64,000 nt of DNA. Origin: Duganella aquatilis (GTDB lineage: Bacteria; Pseudomonadota; Gammaproteobacteria; Burkholderiales; Burkholderiaceae_D). The stretch covers positions 806,001 through 870,000 of the forward strand of contig NZ_WKJL01000001.1 in NCBI RefSeq assembly GCF_009674565.1, given 5' to 3'. The notes under the pieces are model-generated. The model was not told where the DNA came from. It made no database searches and saw only the letters and a program-made list of their open reading frames with translations. The position numbers and the translations under genes are program-made. This document shows, piece by piece, positions 53,328-61,295 of the stretch. How positions within the stretch are numbered: the stretch's first letter is position 1; the number at the start of each line of letters is the position of its first letter.

Positions 53328-53350
53328 AGTGGGCAGCCATGCTGCCCACT
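53328..53350 (-). other. 10-bp perfect hairpin in the leader of the TonB receptor gene
   Basis: AGTGGGCAGC (53328-53337) pairs perfectly with GCTGCCCACT (53341-53350) around CAT. It lies about 40 bp upstream of the TonB receptor ATG, with no T-run after it on the minus strand. It may be an RNA leader structure or an operator. Confidence 0.5.
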
Positions 53351-53397
53351 AATCGTTATGACTAATGATATTCAAGTTTTTAATATCGCGTCGCCAG

Positions 53398-53484
53398 AAA
53401 CCGGGGTCAGTTCTGCCAATCGCACACGGGCTCAACTACGTTGTAGTTGAGCCCGTGTGCGATTGGCAGAACTGACCCCGGTTT
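53398..53484. repeat. 87-nt element: perfect 42-bp inverted repeat with a 3-nt loop
   Basis: The left arm (53398-53439) and right arm (53443-53484) are exact reverse complements separated by GTT. The outer ends read AAACCGGGGTCAG and CTGACCCCGGTTT, the same GGGGTC/GACCCC theme as copies A and B. It lies 6 bp after the aldo/keto reductase stop on the minus strand, between that gene and the TonB receptor promoter, and has no ORF. Confidence 0.9.
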
Positions 53485-53490
53485 GACGGG

Positions 53491-54540
53491 TTACTGGCCG
53501 GGATTGGTGATCTCGGCGTGGATCTGGTCCACTTGCTTGATGACATCCAGCGGCAGCATGATGTCGTAGGCGTCGATGTTGTGCTTCAGCTGTTCCAGGC
53601 TGGTGGCGCCGATGATGGTCGAGGCCACGAACCAGCGCGAATAGCACCAGGCCAGCGCCAGTTGCGCCGGCGTCAGGCCGTTGTCGCGCGCCAGCTGCAC
53701 GTAGCGCGCGGTGGCGGCCACCGTGGCCGGACGCAGGTAGCGCGGACTCCAGGTCGACGGGAAGACGGTCAGGCGGCCGTGCGCCTGCGGGTCGTCGTGG
53801 TACTTGCCGCTCAGCTGGCCGAACGCCAGCGGGCTGTAGGCCAGCAGGCTGACGTTCTCGCGGTAGCAGGTCTCGTCCAGCAGGCTGGTTTCGTAGTGGC
53901 GCGCGGTCAGGTTGTACAGGTTCTGGATGGTGGCGATGCGCGGCAGGTCCTTCATCTCGGACTGCTTGATGAACTCGTTCACGCCCCAGCACGATTCGTT
54001 GGAGACGCCGATGGCGCCGATCTTGCCGGCCTTGACCAGGTCACCCAGCGCCGCCAGCGTTTCCTCGATCGCCACGCAGTCGCGCTCCTGCTTCGGATTG
54101 AAGACGTTGTTGCCGAAGATGGGCACGTTACGGCTCGGCCAGTGCAATTGGTATAAATCGATATGCTCGATTTGCAGGCGCTGCAGGCTGGTGTCCACCG
54201 CCGCCTTCAGATTGGCGGCGTCGAAGTTGCGCGCGCGGCCGCCGCGTATCCAGGTCACGCTGGCGTTCGGGCCGGCCGCCTTGGTGGCGATCACCACCTT
54301 GTCGCGCAGGCCGGTCTTCTTCAGCCAGGTGCCGATGTAGCGCTCGGTCGAACCCTGGGTTTCGGCGCGCGCCATCACCGGGTACATTTCCGCCGTGTCG
54401 ATGAAGTTGATGCCGCGCTCGTAAGCGTAGTCGAGCTGGCTGTGCGCTTGCGCCTCGGTGTTCTGCTCGCCCCAGGTCATGGTGCCGAGGCAGATCTTGG
54501 TGACGTGGAGATCGCTGTTACCCAGTTGTACCTTCTGCAT
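53491..54540 (-). CDS. Aldo/keto reductase (Tas-like)
   Basis: 349 residues of the AKR TIM barrel. Landmarks are DTAEMYP (catalytic Asp and Tyr), the lysine in VIATKAAG, and the histidine in YQLHWPSR. The NADP(H)-binding end is IGATSLEQLKHNIDA. Resembles E. coli Tas (YgdS). It reduces carbonyl compounds; the natural substrate is unknown. It is the last gene of the NUDIX-aat-bpt-pyrD run and starts 12 bp after pyrD. Confidence 0.93.
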   Translation of the reverse strand: MQKVQLGNSDLHVTKICLGTMTWGEQNTEAQAHSQLDYAYERGINFIDTAEMYPVMARAETQGSTERYIGTWLKKTGLRDKVVIATKAAGPNASVTWIRGGRARNFDAANLKAAVDTSLQRLQIEHIDLYQLHWPSRNVPIFGNNVFNPKQERDCVAIEETLAALGDLVKAGKIGAIGVSNESCWGVNEFIKQSEMKDLPRIATIQNLYNLTARHYETSLLDETCYRENVSLLAYSPLAFGQLSGKYHDDPQAHGRLTVFPSTWSPRYLRPATVAATARYVQLARDNGLTPAQLALAWCYSRWFVASTIIGATSLEQLKHNIDAYDIMLPLDVIKQVDQIHAEITNPGQ

Positions 54541-54552
54541 GCCTTGCTCCGG

Positions 54553-55593
54553 TTAGTGGCCGCGTACCGCGTCCGCGCAATCGCGGATCAGCGCCGGGCC
54601 GGCGTAAATCAGACCGCTATACAGCTGCACCAGCTGCGCGCCGCATTCCATCTTCATGCGCGCATCCAGGCCCTGCATGATGCCGCCGACGCCGATGATC
54701 GGCAGGGCGTCGCCCAGTTCGGCCTTCAGCAGGCGGATCACGGTGTTGGAGAACTGGAACACCGGCGCGCCCGACAGGCCGCCCGCTTCGGCGCCGTGCA
54801 GCATGCCGGTGACGGCGTCGCGGTTCAGCGTGGTGTTGGTGGCGATGACGCCGTCGATCTTGTGGCGGATCAGCGCGTCGGCGATGTTCTTGACCTGGTC
54901 GCCGTCCATGTCCGGCGCAATCTTCAGCGCCAGCGGCACGTAGCGCTGGTGCTGGTCGGCCAGGCGCAGCTGGGCATCCTTCAGTGTGCTCAACAGGCCG
55001 TCCAGCTCCGAGCCGCCTTGCAACTGGCGCAGGTTCTTGGTGTTCGGCGACGAGATGTTGACGGTGACGTAGCTGGCGTAGGGATAGACTTTTTCCAGGC
55101 AGTGCAGGTAATCGTCGGTGGCGCGTTCGATCGGCGTGTCGGCGTTCTTGCCGATGTTCAGGCCCAGCACGCCGGCCTTGTCCTGGTAGAAGCGCGAAGC
55201 CTGCACATTGGCGACAAAGGCATCGACGCCGCCGTTGTTGAAGCCCATGCGGTTGATGATGGCGTGCGCTTCCGGCAGGCGGAACATGCGCGGTTTCGGA
55301 TTGCCCGGCTGCGCGCGCGGCGTCACGGTGCCCACTTCGATCGAGCCGAAGCCGAGGTCGGCCAGCGCGTCGATGTAGGCGCCATCCTTGTCCAGGCCGG
55401 CAGCGAGGCCGACCGGATTTTTAAAGGTAATGCCCATCACCGTGCGCGGATCGGCCTGGGGCTGCTTGACCAGCCTGGTCAGGCCCAGCGCGGCGGCGCG
55501 TTTCAGTGCAGGCAGGGTGAAGTGGTGGGCGGCTTCGGCGTCCATCGAGAACAGCAGCGGACGGGCCAGGGAATACAGGAATTTTTCGGACAT
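54553..55593 (-). CDS. pyrD: Dihydroorotate dehydrogenase (quinone), class 2
   Basis: 346 residues. Fourth step of pyrimidine synthesis, linked to the membrane quinone pool. The class 2 N-terminal helical domain is present ([22 protein letters not shown]). The FMN-site and active-site segments are [32 protein letters not shown] with the catalytic serine of class 2, and [14 protein letters not shown]. Within a run of same-strand genes; 33 bp follow the bpt stop. Confidence 0.96.
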   Translation of the reverse strand: MSEKFLYSLARPLLFSMDAEAAHHFTLPALKRAAALGLTRLVKQPQADPRTVMGITFKNPVGLAAGLDKDGAYIDALADLGFGSIEVGTVTPRAQPGNPKPRMFRLPEAHAIINRMGFNNGGVDAFVANVQASRFYQDKAGVLGLNIGKNADTPIERATDDYLHCLEKVYPYASYVTVNISSPNTKNLRQLQGGSELDGLLSTLKDAQLRLADQHQRYVPLALKIAPDMDGDQVKNIADALIRHKIDGVIATNTTLNRDAVTGMLHGAEAGGLSGAPVFQFSNTVIRLLKAELGDALPIIGVGGIMQGLDARMKMECGAQLVQLYSGLIYAGPALIRDCADAVRGH

Positions 55594-55626
55594 GAGGCGC
55601 TCAGGTTGGTGGTCGCCCGTATTTTA

Positions 55627-56355
55627 TCAAACGTCCAGCACGCTCCATACGCCTTTGATACGGGCTTCCAGCGGCCGGAAGTTGGTCTTGTAGGACATTT
55701 TCGGGCTTTCCTTGATCCAGTAGCCCAGATACACGTAAGGCAGCTTCAGCTCGCGCGCCTGCTCGATCTGCCACAGCACGTTGTAGGTGCCGAACGAGGC
55801 GCCCTCCATGTCCGGGTCGAAGAAGGTGTACACCGACGACAGGCCGTCCGACAGCACGTCAATGATGCTGACCATGCGCAGCGTGCCGTCCGGTTCGCGG
55901 AACTCCACCAGCCGGGTGTTGACGCGGCTTTGCAGCAGGAACTGCGCGTACTGGTCGCGGCTGTCCTGGTCCATGCCGCCGCCGGCGTGGCGCCGGCTCT
56001 GGTAGCGCAGGTAGAGGTCGTAGTGTTCGTCGGAGAACGACAGCGTGGCGACGCCGGCGGTCAGGTTGCCGTGCCTGGTCCAGGCGCGGCGCTGGGTGCG
56101 GTTGGGCTTGAATTCGTCGGTCACCACGCGCACCGGGATGCAGGCCTGGCAGCCGTCGCAATATGGCCGATAAGTAAAGATGCCGCTGCGGCGGAAGCCG
56201 TTCTTCACCAGTTCCGAGTAGACGTCCGCGTTGATCAGGTGCGACGGCGTGGCCACCTGCGAGCGCGCCTGACGGGCGTCGAGGTAGCTGCAAGGGTAGG
56301 GCGCCGTGGTGTAAAACTGCAGCGTCGCGAAAGGCAGGTCGTTCAGGTGCGTCAT
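55627..56355 (-). CDS. bpt: Aspartate/glutamate leucyltransferase (Bpt/Ate1 family)
   Basis: 242 residues. The family signatures are [22 protein letters not shown] near the N-terminus, with a conserved cysteine pair, [12 protein letters not shown], and the C-terminal GNAT-like part [26 protein letters not shown]. It transfers leucine to proteins with N-terminal Asp or Glu, marking them for ClpS-ClpAP. Its neighbour aat encodes the second N-degron transferase; together they cover two N-degron branches. Confidence 0.93.
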   Translation of the reverse strand: MTHLNDLPFATLQFYTTAPYPCSYLDARQARSQVATPSHLINADVYSELVKNGFRRSGIFTYRPYCDGCQACIPVRVVTDEFKPNRTQRRAWTRHGNLTAGVATLSFSDEHYDLYLRYQSRRHAGGGMDQDSRDQYAQFLLQSRVNTRLVEFREPDGTLRMVSIIDVLSDGLSSVYTFFDPDMEGASFGTYNVLWQIEQARELKLPYVYLGYWIKESPKMSYKTNFRPLEARIKGVWSVLDV

Positions 56356-56384
56356 GCACGTCCTATCGGGCGGTGGTTGAGTCT

Positions 56385-57125
56385 CTATGTTAGCTTAACA
56401 CTGTCTGGGGCGAATGGTGCAATGGGTTCCCATACGGTGATCTGGGGCAAGTCAATATTGTTGCGCAGATGCGCCAGGAACTGGGTGCGCGGGATCGGCG
56501 CGGCGCCCAGCGAGGCCAGATGGCCGGTCTCCTGTTGGCAATCGATCATGCTTACTCCATTGGCATGCAGGAAGCGCACAAGGTAGGACAAGGCGATCTT
56601 GGAGGCGTCGGTGACGCGCGCGAACATCGATTCGCCATAAAACATGCGGCCGATGCAGACGCCGTAGGCACCGCCCACCAGTTCGCCATCGAGCCAGACT
56701 TCGGCCGAGTGCGCGTAGCCCATGCGGTGCAGGCCGGTGTAGCCGGCGATGATGTCGTCGGAAATCCAGGTGCCGGGGCCGTCGCGGCGCGGCGCGGCGC
56801 AGTTGCGCATCACCTGTTCGAAGGCGCTGTCGAAGCGCACTTGCCAGCGGCCGCCTTGCTGCCGGCTGCGTTCCACCTTGCGCAGGGTTTTCTTCAGGCT
56901 GTCCGTGATGCGGAAATGGTCGGTGCGCAGCACCATGCGCGGATCGGTGCTCCACCACAGGATGGGCTGGCCTTCCGAGAACCATGGGAAGATGCCATGG
57001 CGGTAGGCCATCAGCAGGCGTTGCGGCGACAGGTCGGCGCCGGCGGCCAGCAGGCCGGGCGCCTCCGTCGTCAGCGCTTCGGAGACGTCGGGAAACGGGG
57101 TGTGGGTGTCAAGCCATGGAATCAT
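56385..57125 (-). CDS. aat: Leucyl/phenylalanyl-tRNA-protein transferase
   Basis: 246 residues. Transfers Leu or Phe from aminoacyl-tRNA to proteins with N-terminal Arg or Lys. Signatures: [21 protein letters not shown], the [27 protein letters not shown] block and [27 protein letters not shown] segment (visible as [18 protein letters not shown]). The product is close to E. coli Aat length (234). It lies 9 bp after the NUDIX gene and 29 bp before bpt. Confidence 0.96.
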   Translation of the reverse strand: MIPWLDTHTPFPDVSEALTTEAPGLLAAGADLSPQRLLMAYRHGIFPWFSEGQPILWWSTDPRMVLRTDHFRITDSLKKTLRKVERSRQQGGRWQVRFDSAFEQVMRNCAAPRRDGPGTWISDDIIAGYTGLHRMGYAHSAEVWLDGELVGGAYGVCIGRMFYGESMFARVTDASKIALSYLVRFLHANGVSMIDCQQETGHLASLGAAPIPRTQFLAHLRNNIDLPQITVWEPIAPFAPDSVKLT

Positions 57126-57134
57126 CGTACTGCG

Positions 57135-57716
57135 TCACGTTGGTTCGATGTCGGAGCGCATGTTGCGGATGATGTCCTGCGTGTGGAAGCCGTAGCTGCC
57201 GCCTTCGCGGATCTTGAGGCGGTCGGCGAAGAACAGTTCCAGCGTGGTGCGGATGGTAGGGAAGGCCAAGTCGTCCCACGGGATCTCGGCTTCGCTGAAC
57301 ATCCGCACGTCCAGGCTTTCCTCTCCGGGCGCGAAGTCGAGGTCGAGCAGTTCGGCCAGGTAGAACATGTGCACCTGGTGGACGCGCGCGACATTGAGCA
57401 AGGTGAACAGCTTGCCAAGCTTGATATTCGCGCCAGCTTCTTCCTGGGTTTCGCGGATGGCCGCTTCGCTGGTGGTCTCGTTGTTTTCCATGAAGCCGGC
57501 CGGTAACGTCCAGTAGCCGTAGCGCGGCTCGATGGCGCGTTTGCATAGCAGCACTTTCAGTTCGCCGTCCTGCTCCCAGACAGGAATCGAGCCGAGCACC
57601 ATTTTCGGGTTCTCGTAATGGATGGTGGCGCAGCTGCCGCACACGTAGCGGGGACGGTTATCGCCAGCCGGAATGCTGAGGCTGACGGGGGAGGCGCATT
57701 CGGAACAGAATTTCAT
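57135..57716 (-). CDS. NUDIX hydrolase with N-terminal zinc ribbon (NudC-like)
   Basis: 193 residues. The zinc ribbon CSEC...CGSC is at residues 4-30 (FCSEC, YVCGSC). The NUDIX box is complete (G-x5-E-x7-REtqEEaGa) around residues 75-97 in GFMENNETTSEAAIRETQEEAG. The zinc ribbon and size resemble NudC-type NADH pyrophosphatases, but the family YQPWPFP-type motif is not seen, so an ADP-ribose or nucleotide hydrolase is equally possible. First gene of the run toward pyrD; the ATG at 57716 was chosen over TTG 57722. Confidence 0.88.
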   Translation of the reverse strand: MKFCSECASPVSLSIPAGDNRPRYVCGSCATIHYENPKMVLGSIPVWEQDGELKVLLCKRAIEPRYGYWTLPAGFMENNETTSEAAIRETQEEAGANIKLGKLFTLLNVARVHQVHMFYLAELLDLDFAPGEESLDVRMFSEAEIPWDDLAFPTIRTTLELFFADRLKIREGGSYGFHTQDIIRNMRSDIEPT

Positions 57717-57835
57717 AAACAATCGGTCAAGTCGGTTTGTGCTTACTTTACACCGATTGCCGCCCGCACGGCGTGCCCGCGCCCGGCTGGACTCAGCATT
57801 TATTCGATCTATCGCGTTTCTTTCCGGGATTGATA

Positions 57836-57864
57836 TTGCCTAAACGCCCGATCTGTCCTATAAT
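57836..57864 (+). promoter_or_regulatory. Sigma-70 promoter of the initiator tRNA gene
   Basis: TTGCCT (57836-57841), 17-nt spacer, TATAAT (57859-57864), twelve bases before the tRNA 5' end. The -10 is exact consensus. Confidence 0.75.
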
Positions 57865-57875
57865 AACGGCACAGA

Positions 57876-57952
57876 CGCGGGGTGGAGCAGTCTGGCAGCT
57901 CGTCGGGCTCATAACCCGAAGGTCACAGGTTCAAATCCTGTCCCCGCAACCA
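57876..57952 (+). tRNA. Initiator tRNA-fMet (anticodon CAT)
   Basis: 77-nt tRNA with encoded CCA. Initiator features are all visible: C1 opposite A72 (no pair at the top of the acceptor stem) and three consecutive G-C pairs (GGG...CCC) in the anticodon stem flanking loop CTCATAA. The T loop is TTCAAAT. It has a near-consensus promoter and its own terminator. Confidence 0.97.
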
Positions 57953-57957
57953 AATTC

Positions 57958-57994
57958 AAAAGCCGTTGATACCGTTAAGGTTCAACGGCTTTTT
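57958..57994 (+). terminator. Intrinsic terminator of the initiator tRNA
   Basis: AAAAGCCGTTGA (57958-57969) pairs with TCAACGGCTTTT (57982-57993) around a 12-nt loop; the final T-run is five bases. Its 3' end overlaps the stop region of the convergent DUF29 gene. Confidence 0.85.
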
Positions 57995-58442
57995 CATTTT
58001 CGCCTGGCAGAAAATTCTCATCCAGCAGTTGATTCAGGGTGTAGGGAATTTCTGTTGGAAACGCTGAAATGGGCAAGTGCGTTTCCGCTGCGGCATCCTT
58101 GACGGCCCTCGGATAGGCATGTGCGACATATTCGTCGAGCATCGCGCGCAAGCTGGGCATGTCCTTCAGCACAACGGCGATCTGATCGCGTTGCGTTTTG
58201 ATCGTTTGGCGCCAGCTATTACAGATGCGCAGGGGCTGAAATTGATATTTCAACAGGTGCATTATCAGCCGACGCAAGCGGCTTGCCACCTCGCGTTTGT
58301 CTTTTCGCACTTGATACCCCAGCTCCGAGATGATGTTTTCCACATCCAGCTGATCGAATTTGCCGGCGCGCAGCAGGGAGATCTGGGTTTCGGTCCAGAT
58401 CAGCGCGTCGGTTTCGTAGAGGTTGGTGAGATGATCGTCCAT
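57975..58442 (-). CDS. DUF29 family protein, copy 3 of a tandem array
   Basis: 155 residues from ATG 58442 (MDDHLTNLYETDALIW). The DUF29 pattern includes TETQISLLRAGKFDQLDVENIISELGYQVRKDKREVASRLRRLIMHLLKYQFQP and a C-terminal ISAFPTEIPYTLNQLLDENFLP. DUF29 has no established function. The gene starts 43 bp inside the previous copy. All three copies share MDDHLxNLYE or a related start and an [LV]-rich end. Its product is distinct from copies 1 and 2 at about a third of positions or more. Confidence 0.85.
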   Translation of the reverse strand: MDDHLTNLYETDALIWTETQISLLRAGKFDQLDVENIISELGYQVRKDKREVASRLRRLIMHLLKYQFQPLRICNSWRQTIKTQRDQIAVVLKDMPSLRAMLDEYVAHAYPRAVKDAAAETHLPISAFPTEIPYTLNQLLDENFLPGENEKAVEP

Positions 58443-58867
58443 GGCATGAAGTCCTGTTCGAGCAGGTGTTCCTTGGTGTGGGCCAGTTGTTCGGGGAAGG
58501 CTGAGCGAGGCAGACGGGCCTTGGCGGTCAGGCGTTCCGTCGCCTTGGCGTAGGCAGTGTTGATGTAGCCGTCGAGTAGCGGCGCCATCGTCGGCATTTC
58601 GTGCACGAGTTTTCTGATCCAGCGACGATGCCGGTACAGCTTGCCGAGCCAGCGGCCGGATACGCGCTCCGGATACAGCGCGCTTTTCAAAAAGTAGTGC
58701 AGCAGTTGGTTGACGTGCCACCTGAGCTCGTTGCGCTGCTGCTGCGCCAGATCGAGCACTTCGGCCGCCAGATGCTCCAGATCCAGTTGCTCAAAGCTCC
58801 CGGCACGCAACAGCCCGGCCTGACGATGCGCCCAGACATAGTAATCGGACTGGTACAGGTCATTCAT
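58400..58867 (-). CDS. DUF29 family protein, copy 2 of a tandem array
   Basis: 155 residues from ATG 58867 (MNDLYQSDYYVWAHRQAGLLRAG). DUF29 core: FEQLDLEHLAAEVLDLAQQQRNELRWHVNQLLHYFLKSALYPERVSGRWLGKLYRHRRWIRKLVHEMP. The end is unusual: after LLEQDFMP, where the other copies stop, translation continues for ~11 residues (WTIISPTSTKPTR) through the start of copy 3 in another frame. It therefore overlaps copy 3 by 43 bp, and its start overlaps the stop of copy 1 by four bases. Confidence 0.82.
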   Translation of the reverse strand: MNDLYQSDYYVWAHRQAGLLRAGSFEQLDLEHLAAEVLDLAQQQRNELRWHVNQLLHYFLKSALYPERVSGRWLGKLYRHRRWIRKLVHEMPTMAPLLDGYINTAYAKATERLTAKARLPRSAFPEQLAHTKEHLLEQDFMPWTIISPTSTKPTR

Positions 58868-59304
58868 GGAAAGAAATCCTCCTCCAGGATCTGCGATGTG
58901 GACCAGGGGAGCACGGCGGGGAACGCCGGCTTGGGCAATCCGGTTTCCAATACCGCGAATTCGATGGCGTCTTCATAGGCCTCGGCAATGGATGCGTCCA
59001 ACGATGCGCGCAGGCTCGGCATCTTTTTCAGCGCCTTGTGGATGCGCTTGCGCTGCTCGACGATGGTGCCGATCCAGCCACGCGTGATGCGCTGCGGCTG
59101 CAGCTGGCATTTCAGCAGGTGCATGAGGAGCACCTCCAGCCGATGCTCCAGCTCGTGCTTCTTGTTATTGCCCATGGATTCAACTTCCTCGATGAGGTTG
59201 GGCAGATCAAGTCGCTCGAAATCATGCGCCTGCAGCAAGGCCGCCTGATGGTGCAGCCATCGGTAGAAGTCGGCCTGGTACAGATTGTTCAGATGATCGT
59301 CCAT
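58864..59304 (-). CDS. DUF29 family protein, copy 1 of a tandem array
   Basis: 146 residues from ATG 59304 (MDDHLNNLYQADFYRWLHHQAALLQAHDF). The shared DUF29 segments are FERLDLPNLIEEVESMGNNKKHELEHRLEVLLMHLLKCQLQPQRITRGWIGTIVEQRKRIHKALKKMPSL and the C-terminal ILEEDFFP. The family is widespread in cyanobacteria and proteobacteria but has no known function. First gene of three overlapping minus-strand copies; it begins 46 bp after the MerR gene. Confidence 0.87.
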   Translation of the reverse strand: MDDHLNNLYQADFYRWLHHQAALLQAHDFERLDLPNLIEEVESMGNNKKHELEHRLEVLLMHLLKCQLQPQRITRGWIGTIVEQRKRIHKALKKMPSLRASLDASIAEAYEDAIEFAVLETGLPKPAFPAVLPWSTSQILEEDFFP

Positions 59305-59350
59305 GGGGCACCATCGTAAAACGGTGACTGGACTTTCACTTTATGCTGGA

Positions 59351-60385
59351 TCAAACGGAGCCGCAAGCAGACAGGGCCTGGCGGATGTAGGCGATGGTGG
59401 ATTGGTTGACCCAGGTGCCTTTCAGCAGCTCCGGCTCGCTTTCGTGGGCGCGGCTGATTTTGGCCTGCGTTTGCGGACTGCTGCCGGCGCGCGCGTGGAA
59501 CAGCGCCATCCACTCCTGCGCCAGCGCCTGCGACGACGCATCTTCCGGCGGCACGCCTTGCTCCATCTGCTGATGCACCTTGATGAATAGCAGTATCCAT
59601 TCCTGCGTGTGCTTGCGGCTGTTGGCGCGCAGGTAGCGCATCTCGTCCTCGTCCAGGTATTTCGCATACAGCGCCATCTTGCGCGCGTTGAAGGCGGCGC
59701 CGATGTACTGTTTCATTTCCTCGGTCACCGGCGAGCGCCGGCCTTCGGTTTGTTCCTGTTGCAGCATCAGCGTCATGCGATGCGCGAAGGCTGGATTGGT
59801 GGCGGTGTCGCGCTCCAGCGTTTCCATCCAGCGCTGCGCCAGCGCGCTGGCTTCCTCGCTGTCGGTGGAGACGCCGCGCGCCATCAGCGAATGCAGCTCC
59901 GCCACCATCGCGCGCCAGGTGGCGTTGCGGCGCGCGCTCTGCTGCCAGAACGGCAGGCGTCGCAGTTCTTCCGGCGTGAAGTATTGTTCGTACAGTTTCA
60001 TGTGTTCCAGCGCGCCGAGCCAGTCCTCCAGCGCCGGCGCATCGTCGCTCGGCATTTGCTGCTGCAGGCGGCTCAACTGCTCGCGCAGCGTGGTGGCCTG
60101 CTTGATCTGCTGGTCCAGCGCGGCGATCTGCTGGGTGACGATGTCGGCAAACTGCGCATCGTCGCTGGCGAGGAAGGTGCCGATGTCCGCCAGCGACATG
60201 CCGAACTTGCGCAGCGCCTGGATCTGGTGCAGCCGTACGACATCGGCGCGGTTGTATAAACGGTAGCCGGAATCGGCGCGCGCCGATGGCGTCAGCAGGC
60301 CGATGCTGTCGTAGTGGTGCAGCGCGCGCACCGTGAGGCCGGAGCGCGCCGCCAGTTCACCTATTTTCAGTACGTTTTTTTCCAT
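59351..60385 (-). CDS. MerR-family regulator with TipAS-like effector domain
   Basis: 344 residues. The N-terminal MerR helix-turn-helix (residues 5-73: LKIGELAARSGLTVRALHHYDSIGLL..., YNRADVVRLHQIQALRKFGMSLADIGTFL) precedes a coiled coil (QQIAALDQQIKQATTLREQLSRLQQQM), the dimer helix, and a C-terminal helical domain like TipAS (antibiotic-recognition) or related regulators. Control of a multidrug or methylation response is typical; here the downstream genes are DUF29 and the upstream one is a methyltransferase, 10 bp away. Confidence 0.88.
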   Translation of the reverse strand: MEKNVLKIGELAARSGLTVRALHHYDSIGLLTPSARADSGYRLYNRADVVRLHQIQALRKFGMSLADIGTFLASDDAQFADIVTQQIAALDQQIKQATTLREQLSRLQQQMPSDDAPALEDWLGALEHMKLYEQYFTPEELRRLPFWQQSARRNATWRAMVAELHSLMARGVSTDSEEASALAQRWMETLERDTATNPAFAHRMTLMLQQEQTEGRRSPVTEEMKQYIGAAFNARKMALYAKYLDEDEMRYLRANSRKHTQEWILLFIKVHQQMEQGVPPEDASSQALAQEWMALFHARAGSSPQTQAKISRAHESEPELLKGTWVNQSTIAYIRQALSACGSV

Positions 60386-60395
60386 GTCCCATAGT

Positions 60396-61229
60396 TTAAA
60401 CCGTCGCGCGTATCATGCGGAAAATGCCATTCAGCTTGGCGCCATAGCGCGCGCTCAATTCCTCCGGACCGATATGCTCGATCTGGCGGAAGCCGTGATG
60501 GCGCAGCATATGTTCCAGCAGTTGCGGTTCGAAACTGCTGTGCAGATGTTCGCCTTGCGCGGCCAGCGAGGCGGCGACGAAATCGAGGCCGGCACGCTCG
60601 TTGTCGCTCAGCTGCTTGCGGTGCACGCAGTAGTCGAACACGATGCTGCTGCCGGGCGCGCAGTCGGCGATCTCGCGCAGGGTGCGCATCACTTCATCGG
60701 GCTTCAGATACATGCTGACGCCGAGCCAGGAACAGCAGGCCGGCCGTGCGGCGTCGAAGCCTTGCTGTTGCAGGTCTTCCAGCAGCGCGGACGCGGTGAA
60801 ATCGGTGGCGGCGTAGCGCACGTTGGCCGGCTCCTTGATGTCGGCGGCGCGTAGGCAGGCGCGCTTCCATTGCTGCATGGCCGGCAGGTCGGCTTCGTAG
60901 ATGCGGGCGTCCGATGCGGATTCGGCGTGGTAGGCATAGCTGTCCAGGCCTGCGCCGAGGATCACGTATTGCTGCACGTCGTTGGCATGCGCTTCGTGCC
61001 AGCTGTCTTCCGCAAGACGTGCGCGGACCGCCATGGTGGTGCGCATGGCGGCGGCCAGCGGATGCTGCTGGCGCTGGGCGTCGGCGCGCAGTTCGGCTTC
61101 GCATTCGGCGCCGAGCAGGCGCAGGGCCAGCGGATCGCGCAGAATCAGCGGCTGATCGTACAGCTGGTGCGCAGCGCGCAGGGTGGCGGTGATCCAGGCG
61201 CTGGGCTTGGGCGGTGCGGGATGTGGCAT
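60396..61229 (-). CDS. Class I SAM-dependent methyltransferase, LCM/PPM family
   Basis: 277 residues. The SAM loop is VILGAGLDSYAYH, followed by EADLPAMQQWKR (acidic residue at strand 2), and FTASALLEDLQQQGFDAARPACCSWLGVSMYL. The pattern matches leucine-carboxyl methyltransferase-like proteins of bacteria (TIGR00027/Mycobacterium Omt type). Substrate unknown. It shares its strand with MerR 10 bp downstream, which may regulate it or be co-transcribed. Confidence 0.88.
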   Translation of the reverse strand: MPHPAPPKPSAWITATLRAAHQLYDQPLILRDPLALRLLGAECEAELRADAQRQQHPLAAAMRTTMAVRARLAEDSWHEAHANDVQQYVILGAGLDSYAYHAESASDARIYEADLPAMQQWKRACLRAADIKEPANVRYAATDFTASALLEDLQQQGFDAARPACCSWLGVSMYLKPDEVMRTLREIADCAPGSSIVFDYCVHRKQLSDNERAGLDFVAASLAAQGEHLHSSFEPQLLEHMLRHHGFRQIEHIGPEELSARYGAKLNGIFRMIRATV

Positions 61230-61295
61230 AGGCTCTCTCCTTGGTGATGATGGAGAGAGCGTAAAGCCTGACGTAGCGTCAGGTTCAAGTGGTTT

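Noticed and set aside
54163..56586. 807-codon plus-strand frame opposite pyrD and bpt
   Set aside because: Spans several well-supported minus-strand genes and has low-complexity composition typical of antisense frames in high-GC DNA.
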